Shown here: positions 32,151 to 44,877 of the stretch, one piece after another
Layout: each line of letters starts with the position of its first letter
How positions within the stretch are numbered: position 1 is the stretch's first letter
NCBI GenBank assembly: GCA_010015745.1
Contig: ML978251.1
Span: 59,712-123,711, forward strand
DNA length: 64,000 nt
Source: Setomelanomma holmii
Lineage: Eukaryota; Ascomycota; Dothideomycetes; Pleosporales; Phaeosphaeriaceae
Direction: 5' to 3'
Translations under genes and position numbers: made by a program
The notes under the pieces: model-generated
Told to the model about the DNA's origin: nothing
Seen by the model: the letters and a program-made list of their open reading frames with translations, nothing else
Databases searched by the model: none

Positions 32151-33389
32151 GGTCGTCTTGTGACAACGGGGACGTACGGGACTATATCGAGCGCGCAAAC
32201 CAGACACAAGCAGCATGCGTTGAGCGCGCGAGACTTATAAAAGGATCCTATGATCGTGTCGCTCAAGTTTCTCATCCATTGCTTCTGCGCATGTACGGCT
32301 GAGCAAGAGAGTTCGAACACGACATTGTTCGCCAACATTGACGAGGCTACTTTTCTGGCACGCACTACGAAATTGAATCGCGTATTGGAAAAATTGTAGC
32401 GAATTACACGTCGGCGCTGTGACGCTTCGAGTGTTCTTCACGGTTGTCAGTCGTGGGAAATAATCTCGACTCTACGATCCTGCATCGACCAGTATCTTAT
32501 GCAAACGAATGGCATACAGTGTGCCTCAGCTCGGCTCCTTGAATCAAGTAAAGATTGTGTCAATGATTTTGAAAAGGTCTATCTTTGATGGACGATTTGG
32601 GGAATCGTAGTCTGTATTTGCGACATGACAAAGGAACATCATATTCAGGGAGCGACGTGGCGCGGTGCGCCCGCCAAATGGGCACCAGGCACCATGAGCG
32701 AATTGCCGTAACCTCACTATGGCCATTTGCGCGCAAACGAATCTCGTAACAACATCTGCATCCGCTTCCGGCGTATCGCGGGTTGCAAGCGGGTCGTGTT
32801 CTGGAGGCAGCAGTGCCCAGGTGGGTTTTCGTGGCGGTGCAAAAGCGCGCTTTCCAACAAGATGCCTTGCAGCCTCGAGTACGAGATCAGTAGTATTGCA
32901 CCGGGGAACTACGCCGGGAGCCCAGTCGTACGTTCGAGAAGGCTTACGAAAAGGAGATAGAGTTGGGGTGTATGCGAGAGGAGAGGAAGCAGCAACGCGA
33001 CGGGACGCGATGGTCACGAAGAATTCTTTTGGGCTTAGCGCTCAGCGCTTCTCGTTTCTTTCGAATTGTCCTCAACACTCTCCCCTCAAGCCTCATCACC
33101 ATGATCAATTCTTCATCTGCAGATTTTCTCTCGGCGACATCTTCGGCCTTCTTGCGGTGTTTCTGGCCATCTGTCATTGCCTGAGGCATCTTGATAGCTT
33201 CGTGTGGCTGTAACGATCCTTGCGCGACCGTGGGCGCAGCCTCGTATAGATGAGCAGCCTTGCAAACATGTAGTTGCACGTCAGGTGTCAATCGATTATA
33301 AGAACTCTCGTCTTCAAGTTAAAACATGCAGCATCATGCGACTTCCATTGTCCTCATTCTTACATTGTCTACTTGTCCTCTCGAACAAC
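32151..33389. other. Region with one doubtful minus-strand gene
   Basis: A 157-codon minus-strand frame at 32,544-33,017 (YDWAPGVVPRCNTTDLVLEAARHLV...) looks protein-like but lacks an ATG before its middle. A basic frame starting MTDGQKHRKKAEDVAERKSADEE at about 33,177 could be a first exon, with the splice unresolved. I see no domain in either. The right end is the promoter of the F-box-like gene at 33,390. Confidence 0.3.
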
Positions 33390-35173
33390 ATGGTTAGCAC
33401 CAAGGCCAGTGGCTTTTCTAAGAACATCAAACCATCAAAACCAAGTGAACCAGCTCCGGACGTACCTGCCTCTGATCAGAAGATGCTTTTCGATAAGGTG
33501 CCGCACGATATCCACCGCCTGGTGGCTGCCGAGCTCAAGGACTCTTGCCCATCAACGGTGCTTGCATTGGGGCAGTCTTCTAAATCCCTACGAGATGCCG
33601 TACTTCCTTTCTTGTATCGCGAACTTGTTCTGAAGAAGGGCGCTAGCAACAGCAATGCGCGAAAAGCTTACCAAGCCCTCATAGAGAAGTTCCGCGACGA
33701 TGATCAATGCGAGATCGCCAAGTATGCTCGCAGCCTCGCCGTCAAGGATGACATACCACCCGAGGATCTGATGATGATTTTGAACAAGATCTCTGAACAT
33801 GGCACGCTCCGCAAGTTGAGGTATGTGGTTCTGGTTCACCAACAGGTGCACAAACTGATTGTCTTAGCTGGGAGACTCATGTTCACATCACGCGAGCTAT
33901 TCTCGACAAGCTTCACACGACTTGGCCCGACCTCGAACTTTCGGTGTGCGTTCTCGACCGTCAGAACGCGAGTAATTTTCGACATCGCCAGATGGACATG
34001 AAGCTGCTCTCTTCTCCACTCCTGCGGAAGCTGATCTACACCGTCTACCACCAAGGCCATCGTGCGGATGAACCCGCACGGTCTGAATGGCCTAAGCTTA
34101 CTCGAGCTCTCGTAGCCGGTGGTTCTGTCCGCTTTCTCACCATCGACAACGTCAAAGATGGCACTGAGTACTATGGTGTCAAGGTCATTGACGACAATGA
34201 GGTCACCGAGAAGATGATGCGTCTGGACATCACACCTGGGACACGCCTTCCTCCACTGGAGGAGCTTACCATCCGCGAAAACCGGTACTGGGGGAGCTCA
34301 ACCTACATGTGGGATGAGGAACATTGTCGCTTGCTCCTCGATGCCATGGACTGGTCGCACTTGCGCAAGCTCGACTTTGGTGCCGACAAGCCTGACGCCT
34401 TCTTTTCTGTCTTTGAACGACACTTGCCAGATCTTAAGATCCTTCGGTTTGGGACCCAAAATGACGCGATTGGCCCTGTTCCCAGGTTCATAGACTCCGT
34501 TACGGCTCTTGAGTCGCTCGATATCGCTCGGGCAGAATACTCCTTGGACTCGCTGTGGCCGTCGATCATGAAACACAAAGACACCCTGCGGGAAATCATT
34601 CTTCGACCAACCACTGCCGGCTACTGCCAGCCGCAGTACACCAAGCTCAATCGCCTGGAGATAATTGCCAGCGAATTTCCGGTTCTCGAGCGCCTCGGCT
34701 GGGATGCACCTTGCAAGTTCAACGTGAGCGTATCGATCTGTTTAGGGACAAAATCATGCTAATAATGCCAATAGGTCGACGCCAAATATCTTGAAGTGTT
34801 CTCTTCCATGAAGTTAAAGAAGCTCGATCTCTTCCTTCACGTCCCATACGAAGCCTCCGACTTCGCCGCTAAACTCACTCAGAACGCCATGGGCACTATC
34901 TCCCCGCCAGCTTTCACGAAGAAGGAGGCAGCAGTCTCTGCTATCAAGATGATGAAGCGGATCAAAGCTCAGAACCCGTGGATTGTTTGGTTGATGCTTC
35001 ACTTTACCCGTACTGGGCTGGAGGATCGGGCGCAGCCATACCTGATGTTCGCAGAGATGCAGGTGAGAAGGACCAAGAAGAAAGGTGGGAAGAATGAATA
35101 CGAGATTCGAGGTAAGCAGGAGTGGGTTGGTGTTACAGGCCTTGAAGACGAATTGCAGCTCGTTGAGGAGTGA
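33390..35173 (+). CDS. F-box-like / leucine-rich protein
   Basis: Three exons, join(33390..33820,33868..34723,34775..35173), 561 residues. Both introns are short (47 and 51 bp), with GTATGT/GTGAGC donors and TTAG/ATAG acceptors, and join LRKLS-WETHVHIT and CKFN-VDAKYLE in frame. Near residues 30-75, MLFDKVPHDIHRLVAAELKDSCPSTVLALGQSSKSLRDAVLPFLYRELV fits a divergent F-box. The rest has leucine-rich-repeat spacing (LPPLEELTIRE, LRKLDFGAD, LPDLKILRFG, LESLDIARA, LNRLEIIA, MKLKKLDLFL). A start at 33,336 would add a hydrophobic signal-like segment; ATG 33,390 (acaacATGG) is preferred for an intracellular adaptor. Probable role: SCF substrate adaptor, by family only. Confidence 0.75.
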
Positions 35174-35719
35174 GAGGAGCGTTCTTAGATTTGAGATATG
35201 TGCTTTGTGTGCGGCTGGCTGAGATGAACTATGATATGAGCAGAATAGATCTCCAGTTTGTGCATGTCTAGTACTATGCAAGTTTGCACGATTTTGTTTT
35301 ATGAGGGCAGCTTTTGCACCGCAAGCCGCCCTAAATCTGCTACAACGGCAAATTTTACTGTGCTAGATCATGCAACGACACCGGTAGTCCTATCGAAGAG
35401 CCGATGAGGCTGCTGGAGCGGTAGTATGACGCAGACTGATCTGACCTTACTGCAACCTGGATGCGGTAACGGGTGAGTTTGGAAAACCCTTGATCATCAC
35501 ACGTAATTGCCTATGCCAAGGGTTCGCCGATGGTAGATAAATTGAAGGCACGATGCAATGAAACGAGTTCGAACATGATGTTTATTCACACTTAATGTAT
35601 GCGTATAACAACCAAGCTTCTTAAGCCTACTTGGTTATTTTCGAGTTCTCCTCCAACGCCAGCATAAGAAAATTGTTGTACACGTTCGTAATCTATGGCC
35701 ATGAAATCATCAATCGCTC
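35174..35719. other. Convergent intergenic region
   Basis: 3' flanks of the F-box-like gene and the calcium pump. AT-rich toward 35,570-35,680. Nothing further is seen. Confidence 0.4.
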
Positions 35720-38700
35720 CTAAGCTCTGCTGTTCGACCTTACATCGCCATCATCGACGACGATGACCGGCGCAACACCCGCCTCAGCATCACTTTCATT
35801 GTTCTTCTTGCTTTTCTTGAACAAGCCCGTGACCTTGTGCACGCCAGTGCGGCACCATCGATAGACAATGACGAAAGGCTTTCCAACCACGGCAGCAATG
35901 ACTGCGAACCATGCGTCAGGGAAGTATCTGATGGCGATGGCCCAGGGAATGCAGATGAAGCCGGTGACGATGGAGATGGCCCATTGTGTTCCATCAAGAC
36001 CGTGAGTGCTAATCTGGAATGGCCGACCACCGACGAAGATGATCATGATTTGCAAGCCGATGATGAGGACCACGATGCCGATAAAGAATAAGTTTCGATG
36101 TACACCCTCGAGTACATTGAGCTTGTTGTCGAGTCGGCGATTGTTGAAGATATTGAAGATCTGCATCCACACGAAGCTGTTGAAGATGACGGTGTCGAGC
36201 TCGAGCTGCTTGTTAGGGTTTGAGAGGTCGTAGCCGAGAATATCACCGCCAGCGAAGTAGAGGACGAAGATGACGGTAAGCTTGTAGATATTTTGACCGA
36301 TGATCTGCTTCCACATGGTCGTGGTGATCAAGGGCTTATCGCGACCCTGTGGAGGGCGGTCCAAGATCTTATCGGTTGGCGGGTCGGTAGCGAGTGCGAG
36401 GGCTGCAAATGTGTCCATGATGAGGTTGACCCACAGAAGCTGGACAGCCTTGAGTGCAGGTTGCATCTGATCGTCGTACACGGCAGTGACGAAAGCCAGA
36501 ATGACGGCGGTAATGTTGACCGTAATTTGGAACTATGTGAGTTAGCCGATGCATGGCAGCAGATCAGTAATGATGTTAACATACCTGAAGGAACTTCTGG
36601 ACGGCGTCGTTGACCGCGCGACCCCACATGAGGGCTGTAATGATCGATGCAAAATTATCGTCCATGAGAATGATGGCAGATGCCTCTTTGGCAACTTCAG
36701 TGCCCGAGATACCCATCGAGAACCCAATGTTGGCAGCCTTGAGGGCGGGTGCGTCATTAGTGCCGTCACCAGTCACTGCCACAGTCTCGCCGAGGGCCTT
36801 GAGACGGGTGACCAGGATGCGCTTGTCCTCAGGAGAAGAGCGAGCAAGGACCTGAAGCTTTGGTAGTACCTTATCCATCTCTTCATCTGACAGTCGGCGG
36901 AAGTCTGGGCCTTCCATGACCACTCCGCCTTCGGTGTAGATGAGACACTCTGTCGCAATAGCTCGGGCAGTTTGCATATTGTCACCGGTGACCATGCGAA
37001 CAGTAACGCCAGCGCGTTGGGCTTTGCGCACAGCCTCTGGCACACCAGGACGGACGGGATCTTGAATACCGACAAGACCGAAGAAGGTGAGATCATGAAG
37101 CAAGGAGCTAAAGTCAACGCTGCCACCGTCCGTGAGTTGAGCGTTGACCGGTGGCCACTGAGGGAAGTCGGTGAAGACCAGTCCGATGGTTCTCAAGGAC
37201 TTGCTTGCGTAATCATTGATGGTGTCGAGCAAGGATTGGCGATGAGCAGCAGACATTGTCTCTGTCTCGAGGGTGTCGAAGTGCGCAAAGGATGAGGCAA
37301 AGTCGAGCAGGATCTCAGAGGCTCCCTTGACGACCAAGCGGTATCCGCCATTCTTAAGCTTGATGACTGCGCCCATACACTTCTTGCTAGAATCGAAGGG
37401 GAACATGTGCGCGACTTGCTCATTGTCACGTGTCTCGGATAGGGAGAGTAGTCCGAGATGGTCCTTGGCGAGTTGAAGCAGAGCAGTCTCAGTCTTGGAG
37501 CCGACAAAGACTGGCTTGCCTTCTTCCTCACCCTCGAACGCGGTGGAGTTGATTGCGACAGACTGAATGATGAGTTCCTTGGCACCTGGCGTCACTGACG
37601 AAGCCCAAGACGAGATAGTCTGGTCCTTCTCAGACTTCGTGTCGGCGTGGACGAATGTAGTTGAGCCGAAAGTGCCAATGACTACGGTCATCTTGTTAGT
37701 CGTCTAGAGTGATGTTAGTTACGATAAGGTTTTCAGATTCTTGATGGCACATACCAAGGTTCCAGTCTTGTCTGAACAGATAGCCGTTGCGTTTCCCATC
37801 GTCTCGCATGCTCGCAAGATCCTTACAAGATTGTTCTCCTTCAACATTTTCGTGGTTGCAAAAGCTAATGCCAAAGTCACTGCTAATGGCAGACCCTCAG
37901 GTACGGCTACGACAATGATAGTGACAGCAACAATGAGGATGTCCATGAACGCAGAGCCCTTCTCAGATGGAGTGCGGTTGTCACCTGACAGACCACCAAC
38001 GAAGCGGAAGAGCAGGATGAAGAACAAGAGGACAGCGGCAGAACTTCCGATCTTGGCGATAGCCATAGCGAGACCACCGAGCTTCTCCTGTAGGGGCGTA
38101 GGGTCAACATCAGCTCGGACAGACATCATGATCCTGCCGAAGCTGCTGTTGACGCCGACTGATGTGGCCATGTATGTTCCAACACCCTCAAGGACTTTCG
38201 CACCAGAGATAATGAATGGATCAAGACTTTTGGTCGATTGACAAGATTGTAGCGCCTTCGTGACGACAGCGCCAAGGGTCTTTCGGATGGCGTCGGACTC
38301 GCCTGTGGCGGAAGACTCGTCGCATTTGACATCAGAACCGTCCACGAAGATGCCGTCGACTGGGATGACGTCTCCAGGCTGCAAATGTATGATGTCTCCG
38401 GCGAGCACATCATAGACGCTGATCATGGAGATCTTCCCGGAGCGTGTGACCTTGATCTCTCTTTGCTCCTTCTTTGCGTTGAGTCGCGCAAATGCCTGTT
38501 CCTTCTGCCAATCATTGAGTGCTGTGACGACAACGACAATGACAATGGCCACGCAAATTGCGAGGCCTTCTACCCAGTCGACTGGAGTTGGTGAACCAGG
38601 AGGATGCTCGGCACCGAACGTTTCGTATAAGCCGAGTGCTAGTGATATGGCGGCAGCGACTGTAAGGACGATGAGCACGGTGTCGTTGTAAGCGTTCCAC

Positions 38701-39230
38701 ACGAGCTTCCACAAAGGTGTGATTTTCTTCGGCGGGAGTACGTTACGACCATGTATTCGTATCCGATCCTCGAAAAGCTTTCCATCGCTGGGAAGTCGAC
38801 TTGATTCGGTCTCTTTCGTCGGTGATTGGAGGTCGGTTGCTTCTTCGAATGAAACATGTCGAGGTGCTGTGGATTCGTCGATGCTCAACCCCGAATGAAG
38901 GTCTGTTTGCAAGCCAGTGGCGATACCCTGGACACCACCTAGCGCTTGGTAGACGGCTAGTGATTTTGGATTTAGAAGCTTGTTGAGCTGGCTTGGGGAG
39001 AATGCGAAAGGGTTGTTCTCTATCTTCGACTCGGCATCGTTGCGAAGCTCTTGTCTTGTTGACTCGACATCATCAACGACCGTAGATGCGCCGCTCGTCG
39101 AGGCATTGCTGGGAGAAACCGGTGTGAGGAAGGGGTTCGAAGTCTGTGAAGTGATGGTCTCTGCTTCGCTCAGCGCCCTTTGCCGAGTGTTGACCTGAAG
39201 TGTCGGTGGGGCTAGTTTTCCAGCCTCCAT
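35720..39230 (-). CDS. PMC1: P-type Ca2+-transporting ATPase (PMC1-type)
   Basis: Three exons, complement(join(35720..36532,36585..37703,37755..39230)), 1135 residues. The introns have GTATGT donors and TAG acceptors and are both phase 0; the first falls right after the phosphorylation motif ICSDKTGTL (Asp at about 487). Other P-type motifs: CDESSATGESD (actuator TGES), VPEGLPLAVTLALAFA (TM4 calcium site), MVTGDNMQTARAIA and VTGDGTNDAPALKAA (hinge). About ten membrane helices are visible. It belongs to the P2B class that pumps Ca2+ into the vacuole or across the plasma membrane. The N-terminus has an NPFAFSPSQLNKLLNPKSL block, common in fungal PMC1 proteins, before the first helix. The tail is short and basic (FKKSKKNNE). 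ATG 39,230 is used because the open frame upstream does not look coding. Confidence 0.95.
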
Positions 39231-40573
39231 TGTGGTAAATGGATATGTACAGATGCAGAAAATTTCCCACCGTGAATATGTATAAGAAGAGGTGGGTGGT
39301 AGTAGTTGGGCTGATGCCACACGGAATAGTCAGCTTGATACTGGATTTCTTGCATCGCGAAGCGCGCCCTTCCGGCGTCCATATACCTCCTGTTTGGGGC
39401 TGTGTTGCTCGGCTCTTGGTGCGTCATTTAGTCTATGCTCGAGGAAGAGACATCCTCCGCCAAAGCCTTGCTTGGCACACCGCCGCCCTGTCATGTCGCG
39501 GCCTGGAGCAGTTCGCCTACCGCATTCACTGGCGCAGCTTGATGGAATGTACTAGATCTCCGCAACCAGAAAATCTGCCACTACGATCAGTTGGCTCCGG
39601 TCAACAGCCAAGCGGCCGAAAATCGTGTTGGAGAGGCAATTAAGTCTCGATGGCGGGAACGCCCAGGAGTCAAGACACCGGCGCAGCTTGGATCGGGGCA
39701 GTGCAACTCGGGTATGACAACAGTAACGTCGGATCCTTCCCCTCTTCGAAGGTGTGCAAGCAGTTTCAAGTGCTCATCAAATTCAGGCCTCAAAAGTATC
39801 ATGGAGAGGTGAAACGTCCAGTCTCGTGAAGTTGGAGTCAAGTGTTGATGTGTAGGCACCAGCTGAAGCTAAACAGGGCTTTAATTCCTGTGCGGTGAAG
39901 TTATTGGTCAAGCTAAGACGCCACGAATGCTTCGCCACGCGTGGCTGGACAGCTAGCGTATATTCGGCTAGACTTCATGATCTTCAGGGCAGTCCCAAGC
40001 TGACATCATTGATGCTGCCTACTATGGTACACCATTCCATAACCCCATTCATGATACCTTTCAGTATTGCGAGATGAGAGTGAACAACACCGAGTGGCGG
40101 CTGTACGCGGATGGGTTTGCTGCGGCCGAGCGAAGACACTAGACAAGATCTGGTCAACAGTCATTGGGCCAAATTTCGCAAGCGTCTTGGAGAATCTCCA
40201 ACACGTCACGAATACTTCTCCTGTTACGCCAGTCGCCGCAGTAGAAACACGTACACCGGCGACGAGCGCCGCAAATGAGCCACTCAGCCACGCGACAGTA
40301 TGAACTGGACGAACACGGACAAAGACAAGGTCTTCATGTTTATGGCTGTGCAATTGCCGCTGGACTCTGGGCGTCTGAGAAGGACCCCATGAATTTGTGT
40401 ACCTGCCAAAAGCTCAAAATTCAGGTACAATGGAGTGCCTTAGCCGCATAAAGACGCAGGCAATCGCGGAAACTTGACTGTTGGTTACACGATCATCAAT
40501 CTCACCAAGCCCTCCATATCATCATATGTGAGGCGAGAATATATGGATTTTATTCAACTCAATTTTCTCTCAG
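39231..40573. other. Intergenic, promoter side of the calcium pump
   Basis: Several frames of 60-130 codons on both strands, none with a domain or consistent start. A minus-strand frame at 40,006-40,353 (VRPVHTVAWLSGSFAALVAGV...) is hydrophobic but unsupported. Confidence 0.35.
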
Positions 40574-41857
40574 TCAAGCAGTGGCTCCAGTGAGTGTCAA
40601 GGTATAGTCCAGACCCTTGCTGACTTCATCGGACAAATTGAAAGCATCATACTGGACGAGTGCTGGTGTGTTTGCGATAACGATTGCAGCTTCCTCCACG
40701 CTCGAGATTGATGCGCTCACCGCACCGTTCGCGAAGTCGATGTACCTTGTTACACCAGAGTTCGTGTTGCGAATCGACAGAGTCGCCGTATAGCTCCCAG
40801 TTGTACTAATCTTGGCGGTGACGCTCACGTCGCTAGACTTCTTCAGCGGAATAATGTTTGCGCCCATATACTGTGGCTGTCTTGTAGCCTTCACTTTGTA
40901 CACGCCATTACCCTGCGAGTCAAGGTTCGCGTAATTCAAGCTGCTACGCTGGCTTAGATACACCGACTGCGCAGTCGGGTGCCCTATGTCGACAAAAGCC
41001 ATGCGCGCCCAGTACGTTCCGACGACTTTCTGAATCGAGGCTCCAGACGACAAACGTGCAAAGGTATGCAGCGGCGTCTCGTTACTGCCTTTGCTGTATT
41101 GTGCAAAGCTTTCGCGCAACGTGTTTGTCCCGAGGCCAGTGAAGTTGTCCGGATTGTAAGTCAGATAGCTGAGGAATGGCCATGCCTCATAATAGTTGCC
41201 GGTCCCAGAAGAACCATCGACGAGAACCTGGAAAGAGTCGCCAACGACTTTGCTCAAGTCAATCTCGGTCGCTGAAGTGGATTGATCGAAGTTTTCGCGG
41301 GCGGTGGCACACAAAGGAGATGTCTTATAAGTATCGGCGAACCAGTTAGCGACCGTCTCCCACCAGGCTCCCGTTCGTCCTTGATCGACCCAGTTCTTTG
41401 CATGGTATGTCATTCCGTGGCCAAACTCGTGTACCGTAACTCCAGGCACGGTCAAATACTCCTGCACGACTTCCAGCCACGACATTCCAGTCGCGTAGTC
41501 CGAGTGCATGACACCAGCGGCACCAGACAGCGTGGAGACGGAGTAAACATTGACCTTCGTCCAAGGCCCATCAGCGTCAGTTGTGTCGCTAAAGCTGAGT
41601 CCCGAAGAGCGCCAGCTCAGAGTGTCGACATAGCAGCTATACGCGCCCTCCAACATGTTCAGCGCATTTGTTGCCGTGGTTCCCGTCACACCGTATACGC
41701 GAAAGTGCGCACTGTCAGTGAAGGTACTGCCTCCGGGGCCGATGGCATTGTTTGCGATGAATGTCGCGGGCACTGCGCGCATTTGCAATGTTGGTGCTGC
41801 AGCGACATTGTAAATTGGTAAGATCGCGAGGAGAAACTTGCGTCTGAGGCAGAACAT
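40574..41857 (-). CDS. Secreted zinc metalloprotease-like protein (DUF6055-like)
   Basis: A single exon of 427 residues. ATG 41,857 begins MFCLRRKFLLAILPIYNVAAAP, a clear signal peptide; the frame upstream starts at a GTG only. The HExxH motif (HEFGHGMTYH, about residues 143-152) is followed by WWETVANWFADTY, where the Glu could be the third zinc ligand of a gluzincin. Gly/Ser-rich loops and NFT/NET glycosylation sites fit an extracellular enzyme, and a beta-rich C-terminal region (VSVTAKISTTGSYTATLSIRNTNSG) resembles a sandwich domain. This architecture is that of the DUF6055 group, whose reaction has not been demonstrated to my knowledge. Probable role is extracellular protein breakdown, inferred from the motif. 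Confidence 0.8.
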   Translation of the reverse strand: MFCLRRKFLLAILPIYNVAAAPTLQMRAVPATFIANNAIGPGGSTFTDSAHFRVYGVTGTTATNALNMLEGAYSCYVDTLSWRSSGLSFSDTTDADGPWTKVNVYSVSTLSGAAGVMHSDYATGMSWLEVVQEYLTVPGVTVHEFGHGMTYHAKNWVDQGRTGAWWETVANWFADTYKTSPLCATARENFDQSTSATEIDLSKVVGDSFQVLVDGSSGTGNYYEAWPFLSYLTYNPDNFTGLGTNTLRESFAQYSKGSNETPLHTFARLSSGASIQKVVGTYWARMAFVDIGHPTAQSVYLSQRSSLNYANLDSQGNGVYKVKATRQPQYMGANIIPLKKSSDVSVTAKISTTGSYTATLSIRNTNSGVTRYIDFANGAVSASISSVEEAAIVIANTPALVQYDAFNLSDEVSKGLDYTLTLTGATA

Positions 41858-43190
41858 TTTGAAACGAGTGGAAGGCGTCACGCAAAAGACGATGCTTGCT
41901 CATTCAGGACGCACCTCGTTCTTTTATGCGAAATGCGATGCGGCGCCATCAGGACGTTGTCTAAATGCATGAAGGCGGACATGCGCCCACTCTCGTACCT
42001 TCAGGCTCCTTCAATCTTCAAATTAGTACGATATATATGGCGCCCAGCCCTACCTACCTCTTTCGGGTCCTGCTATGGGCACATCTTTTGACGCCAAGCA
42101 GTACCAGTCCCCACCAAGCCTCCTTTTGGCACGATGCGCTGAAGATGATGGAACACGCCATCGAACGTAGGCAAGCTATAGGCGGAAAATAGTCTGGGTC
42201 GAAGCATGAAACGAATGAAACAATCGGAGATTTCAAAGTCCCGGCAGGGTTCTCCACATTTTGGCCCTTCAATCGGAACATTAGCAACCCTGCACGACTG
42301 AAACCTGACCTTCCGCTACTGGTTGGATAGCAATAAGAACTGCAACTCTACGCAGGTGAACACCTTTTCACTCAGCGATATGAGCCTTGAGTGGCCTTAA
42401 TCTATCGACCATTTTATGTGTACGGTGTCGAGTTTGATTACTGGATACGAGTCTATCAGTATGGTCTTCACAATGACCGATAACCGCAAAGTCTTTGTCG
42501 ATAAGAGTACGACTCATGCTACGCATATGTGAGATGCGCCCTTTCTGGTTAGCAAGACATGGTCTCATAGCCTCAACATGAGCATCGACGCGAGCTCCGT
42601 CGCACGATGGTATTTTGAGATTCATCTAGATCGTCATGGTTTCGAAAGAGCTCGCCGCGTAATGCTAGTCTCGAAGATCAGGATGGCTTGTGGTAAGTTC
42701 ATTGCAGCAGTTCGAAAGAGCACGCCATTCCTCCTGAAGCTTGGGAAGTTATTTTCCACTGATAGCCTGAGCAACGATAGCTGATTGGCACGACTAAAAG
42801 TGTCGACCTCTGTGGACACCACAACTCTCAATTTCTCATACGGAAAATGACAGGCTCCGCTCGGTCAATGGTACAGGGCCGGCCAGCACTTTAGAGTTTC
42901 ATTGTTGAAGCAGTTTTGTACGGTCTGATGCGAAGGATGCGCGCGGCGAAGGAACAGTTGAAACTGATCCACAAGACTCAGAACGGAAGAGACAGCGTGA
43001 CACAAATCGGACCGTCGTATGTCAACCATGCAATGGTATACATCGGGACAATGATATTTAGTCGTGTACAGTACAGCCGAACGCGGCTCAACGATTTGGC
43101 GCGACCAATTCAGCATATGGCTTATTCGACGCTGTTGGTGCACCCGGTAAGTCCCACGATATCACAAGTTATCAGATCCGTCTGACAAAC
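41858..43190. other. Intergenic, about 1.3 kb
   Basis: No supported gene. It separates the metalloprotease-like gene from the dehydrogenase relic and contains small unconnected frames on both strands. The missing N-terminal ~120 codons of the relic are not recognisable here. Confidence 0.4.
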
Positions 43191-44038
43191 AACGAGATGT
43201 TCCCGACCACATCTCTCTCTGAGGCCTCCTCCCGCCAATCCGCGGCCCCTTCCAATTGTACGTGAACATCCGTCCCGTCCGCACTTTTCCCGGCACCAAA
43301 GCACCCCTCACCACCATCGATGCGCGCGGCATCGACTAGCTCATCATGCGCGAGAACTCAGAGTGCGAATATGCCGGCCAAGGCGGACGCTCACGCGTCT
43401 CCCAACCCTGGAAAACAGCGACCGGAGTCGCGATATTCATGCGCGTAGGCATCGAGTGCATCATGCGCTTCGTATTCGAACAAGCGCAGCTTCGGCCCAG
43501 GAAGATGCTTACCATCGTGACGAAGAGTAATTTGATGCGCAATGGGATGGTTCTCTGCGATGAAACCGCCCTCGACGTATCCCGCGACTTCCCAGATGTG
43601 AAATGGGATAAAATGCTCGTCGACGCAATGACGGTAGGCATGATTTCCAGTCCGTATAGTATCGATACTATCGTCGGTACGAATCTGCATATGGATATCG
43701 TCAGCGATATGGCTGCCCCGCTGGCTGGGTCAATTGGTATCGCACCGTTGAGTAATATCGATCCAATGCGCAAAAGTCCGAGCTTGTTTGAACCGGTGCA
43801 TGGGAGCGCTTTGGATATCACAGGCAAGGGCGTGGCGAATCCGATTGGGGCGATATGGTCGGCGGCGGAGATGTTGAGATGGCTGGGGCCGGGGGAGCAG
43901 GCAGATAAATTGATGAGGAGTGTGGAGAAGGTGTGTGAAAGGGGAATTCTGACGAGGGATTTGGGTGGAAGTGCGGATCCGAACGGTATTGTGAGGGCGG
44001 TGATTGAGGATATTAAGAGGAAGTATGGGTCGAAATAA
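43191..44038 (+). pseudogene. Tartrate / isopropylmalate dehydrogenase-family relic
   Basis: From about 43,191 one frame reads DVPDHISL-stop-GLLLPIRGPFQLYVNIRPVR...ARGID-stop-LIMRENSECEYAGQGGRS and then stays open to 44,038. This is the beta-decarboxylating dehydrogenase fold: ENSExEYAGQGG, VTKSN, WDKMLVDAMTV and FEPVHGSALDITGKGVANP are all recognisable. The two stops (TGA 43,220-43,222; TAG 43,337-43,339) sit where the family has Trp, so each is one G-to-A change from TGG. The N-terminal third, including the start and part of the NAD-binding region, is absent. The first ATG after the stops (43,346) would give a 230-residue fragment unlikely to fold. Probably a dead gene; the C-terminal part is otherwise well kept. 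Confidence 0.82.
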
Positions 44039-44877
44039 GCCCGATGGACACAAGGGTTGATTGGTTGTATATATCTCTACTCGTGGGCATTGCGCGTTCG
44101 TCACGAACTCGCGGTGGCCAAAGGAATTCTATTATGCTCTAAGTTTTGTGTGAGTTCGGCCACGATGGGCGTCTGCGAATCACAGAATCCAGCCTTGAAG
44201 AATTCCGTCGGTATTGACTTCGTGGCCATGGGATAGGATGCGCGGGAGGAGTATTGGAGAAGGGGGCTGGAGAGGACTGTGTGCGTGTTAGATGGGATTG
44301 GGACCGCGGAGGACGACGGTGGAAGCGTGCGAGTCGTATGCGGTGAGTTTTGACATGTTGTATTGTGTGTACTTTTGCAGATAGTTGCAATTCACAATCA
44401 GTGTGAAGATATTCCAAGTTCTGGTAGATTGGCAAAGTATGGTCACAGTGATGTGACGAATATGTAATGTTCTTCAGTTGTGCGAGTCGCAAGTAAAAAC
44501 ATGCTGATCCTTCACCACTTCGCACCATTCCCCTTTTCGCAATTGTAGTCATAGTTCCAGCATCCTTTACCCTGGTAATCCGATACTATTACCCGCTTCG
44601 GTAGGATCTTGCATACGGGATATCGCGGATCTAGATCGGACGCGAGCATGATGGGACTTATTGATGGTTGACGTCACCGCATATGGTCTTCGGACCGTTT
44701 TGTCGGGAGAGCCAGGTATCGCCGGAGAAGGACCGTTGATACTCACCACGGGTGACTACATCGTGGAAGCTGGAAGGCAGTTGATGGGAATTGCTGATGC
44801 GAAATGTTTTCCATTGTGTTTCTTCCGGTCGATATTCTCGCACGCGAATTCGGGCATCACTTCAACGACCCTCAACA
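44039..44877. other. Intergenic between relic and esterase
   Basis: Nothing supported. A plus-strand frame at 44,661-44,912 (VTAYGLRTVLSGEPGIAGEGPLIL...) has some protein-like text but runs antisense into the esterase 3' end and has no domain I recognise. Confidence 0.35.
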
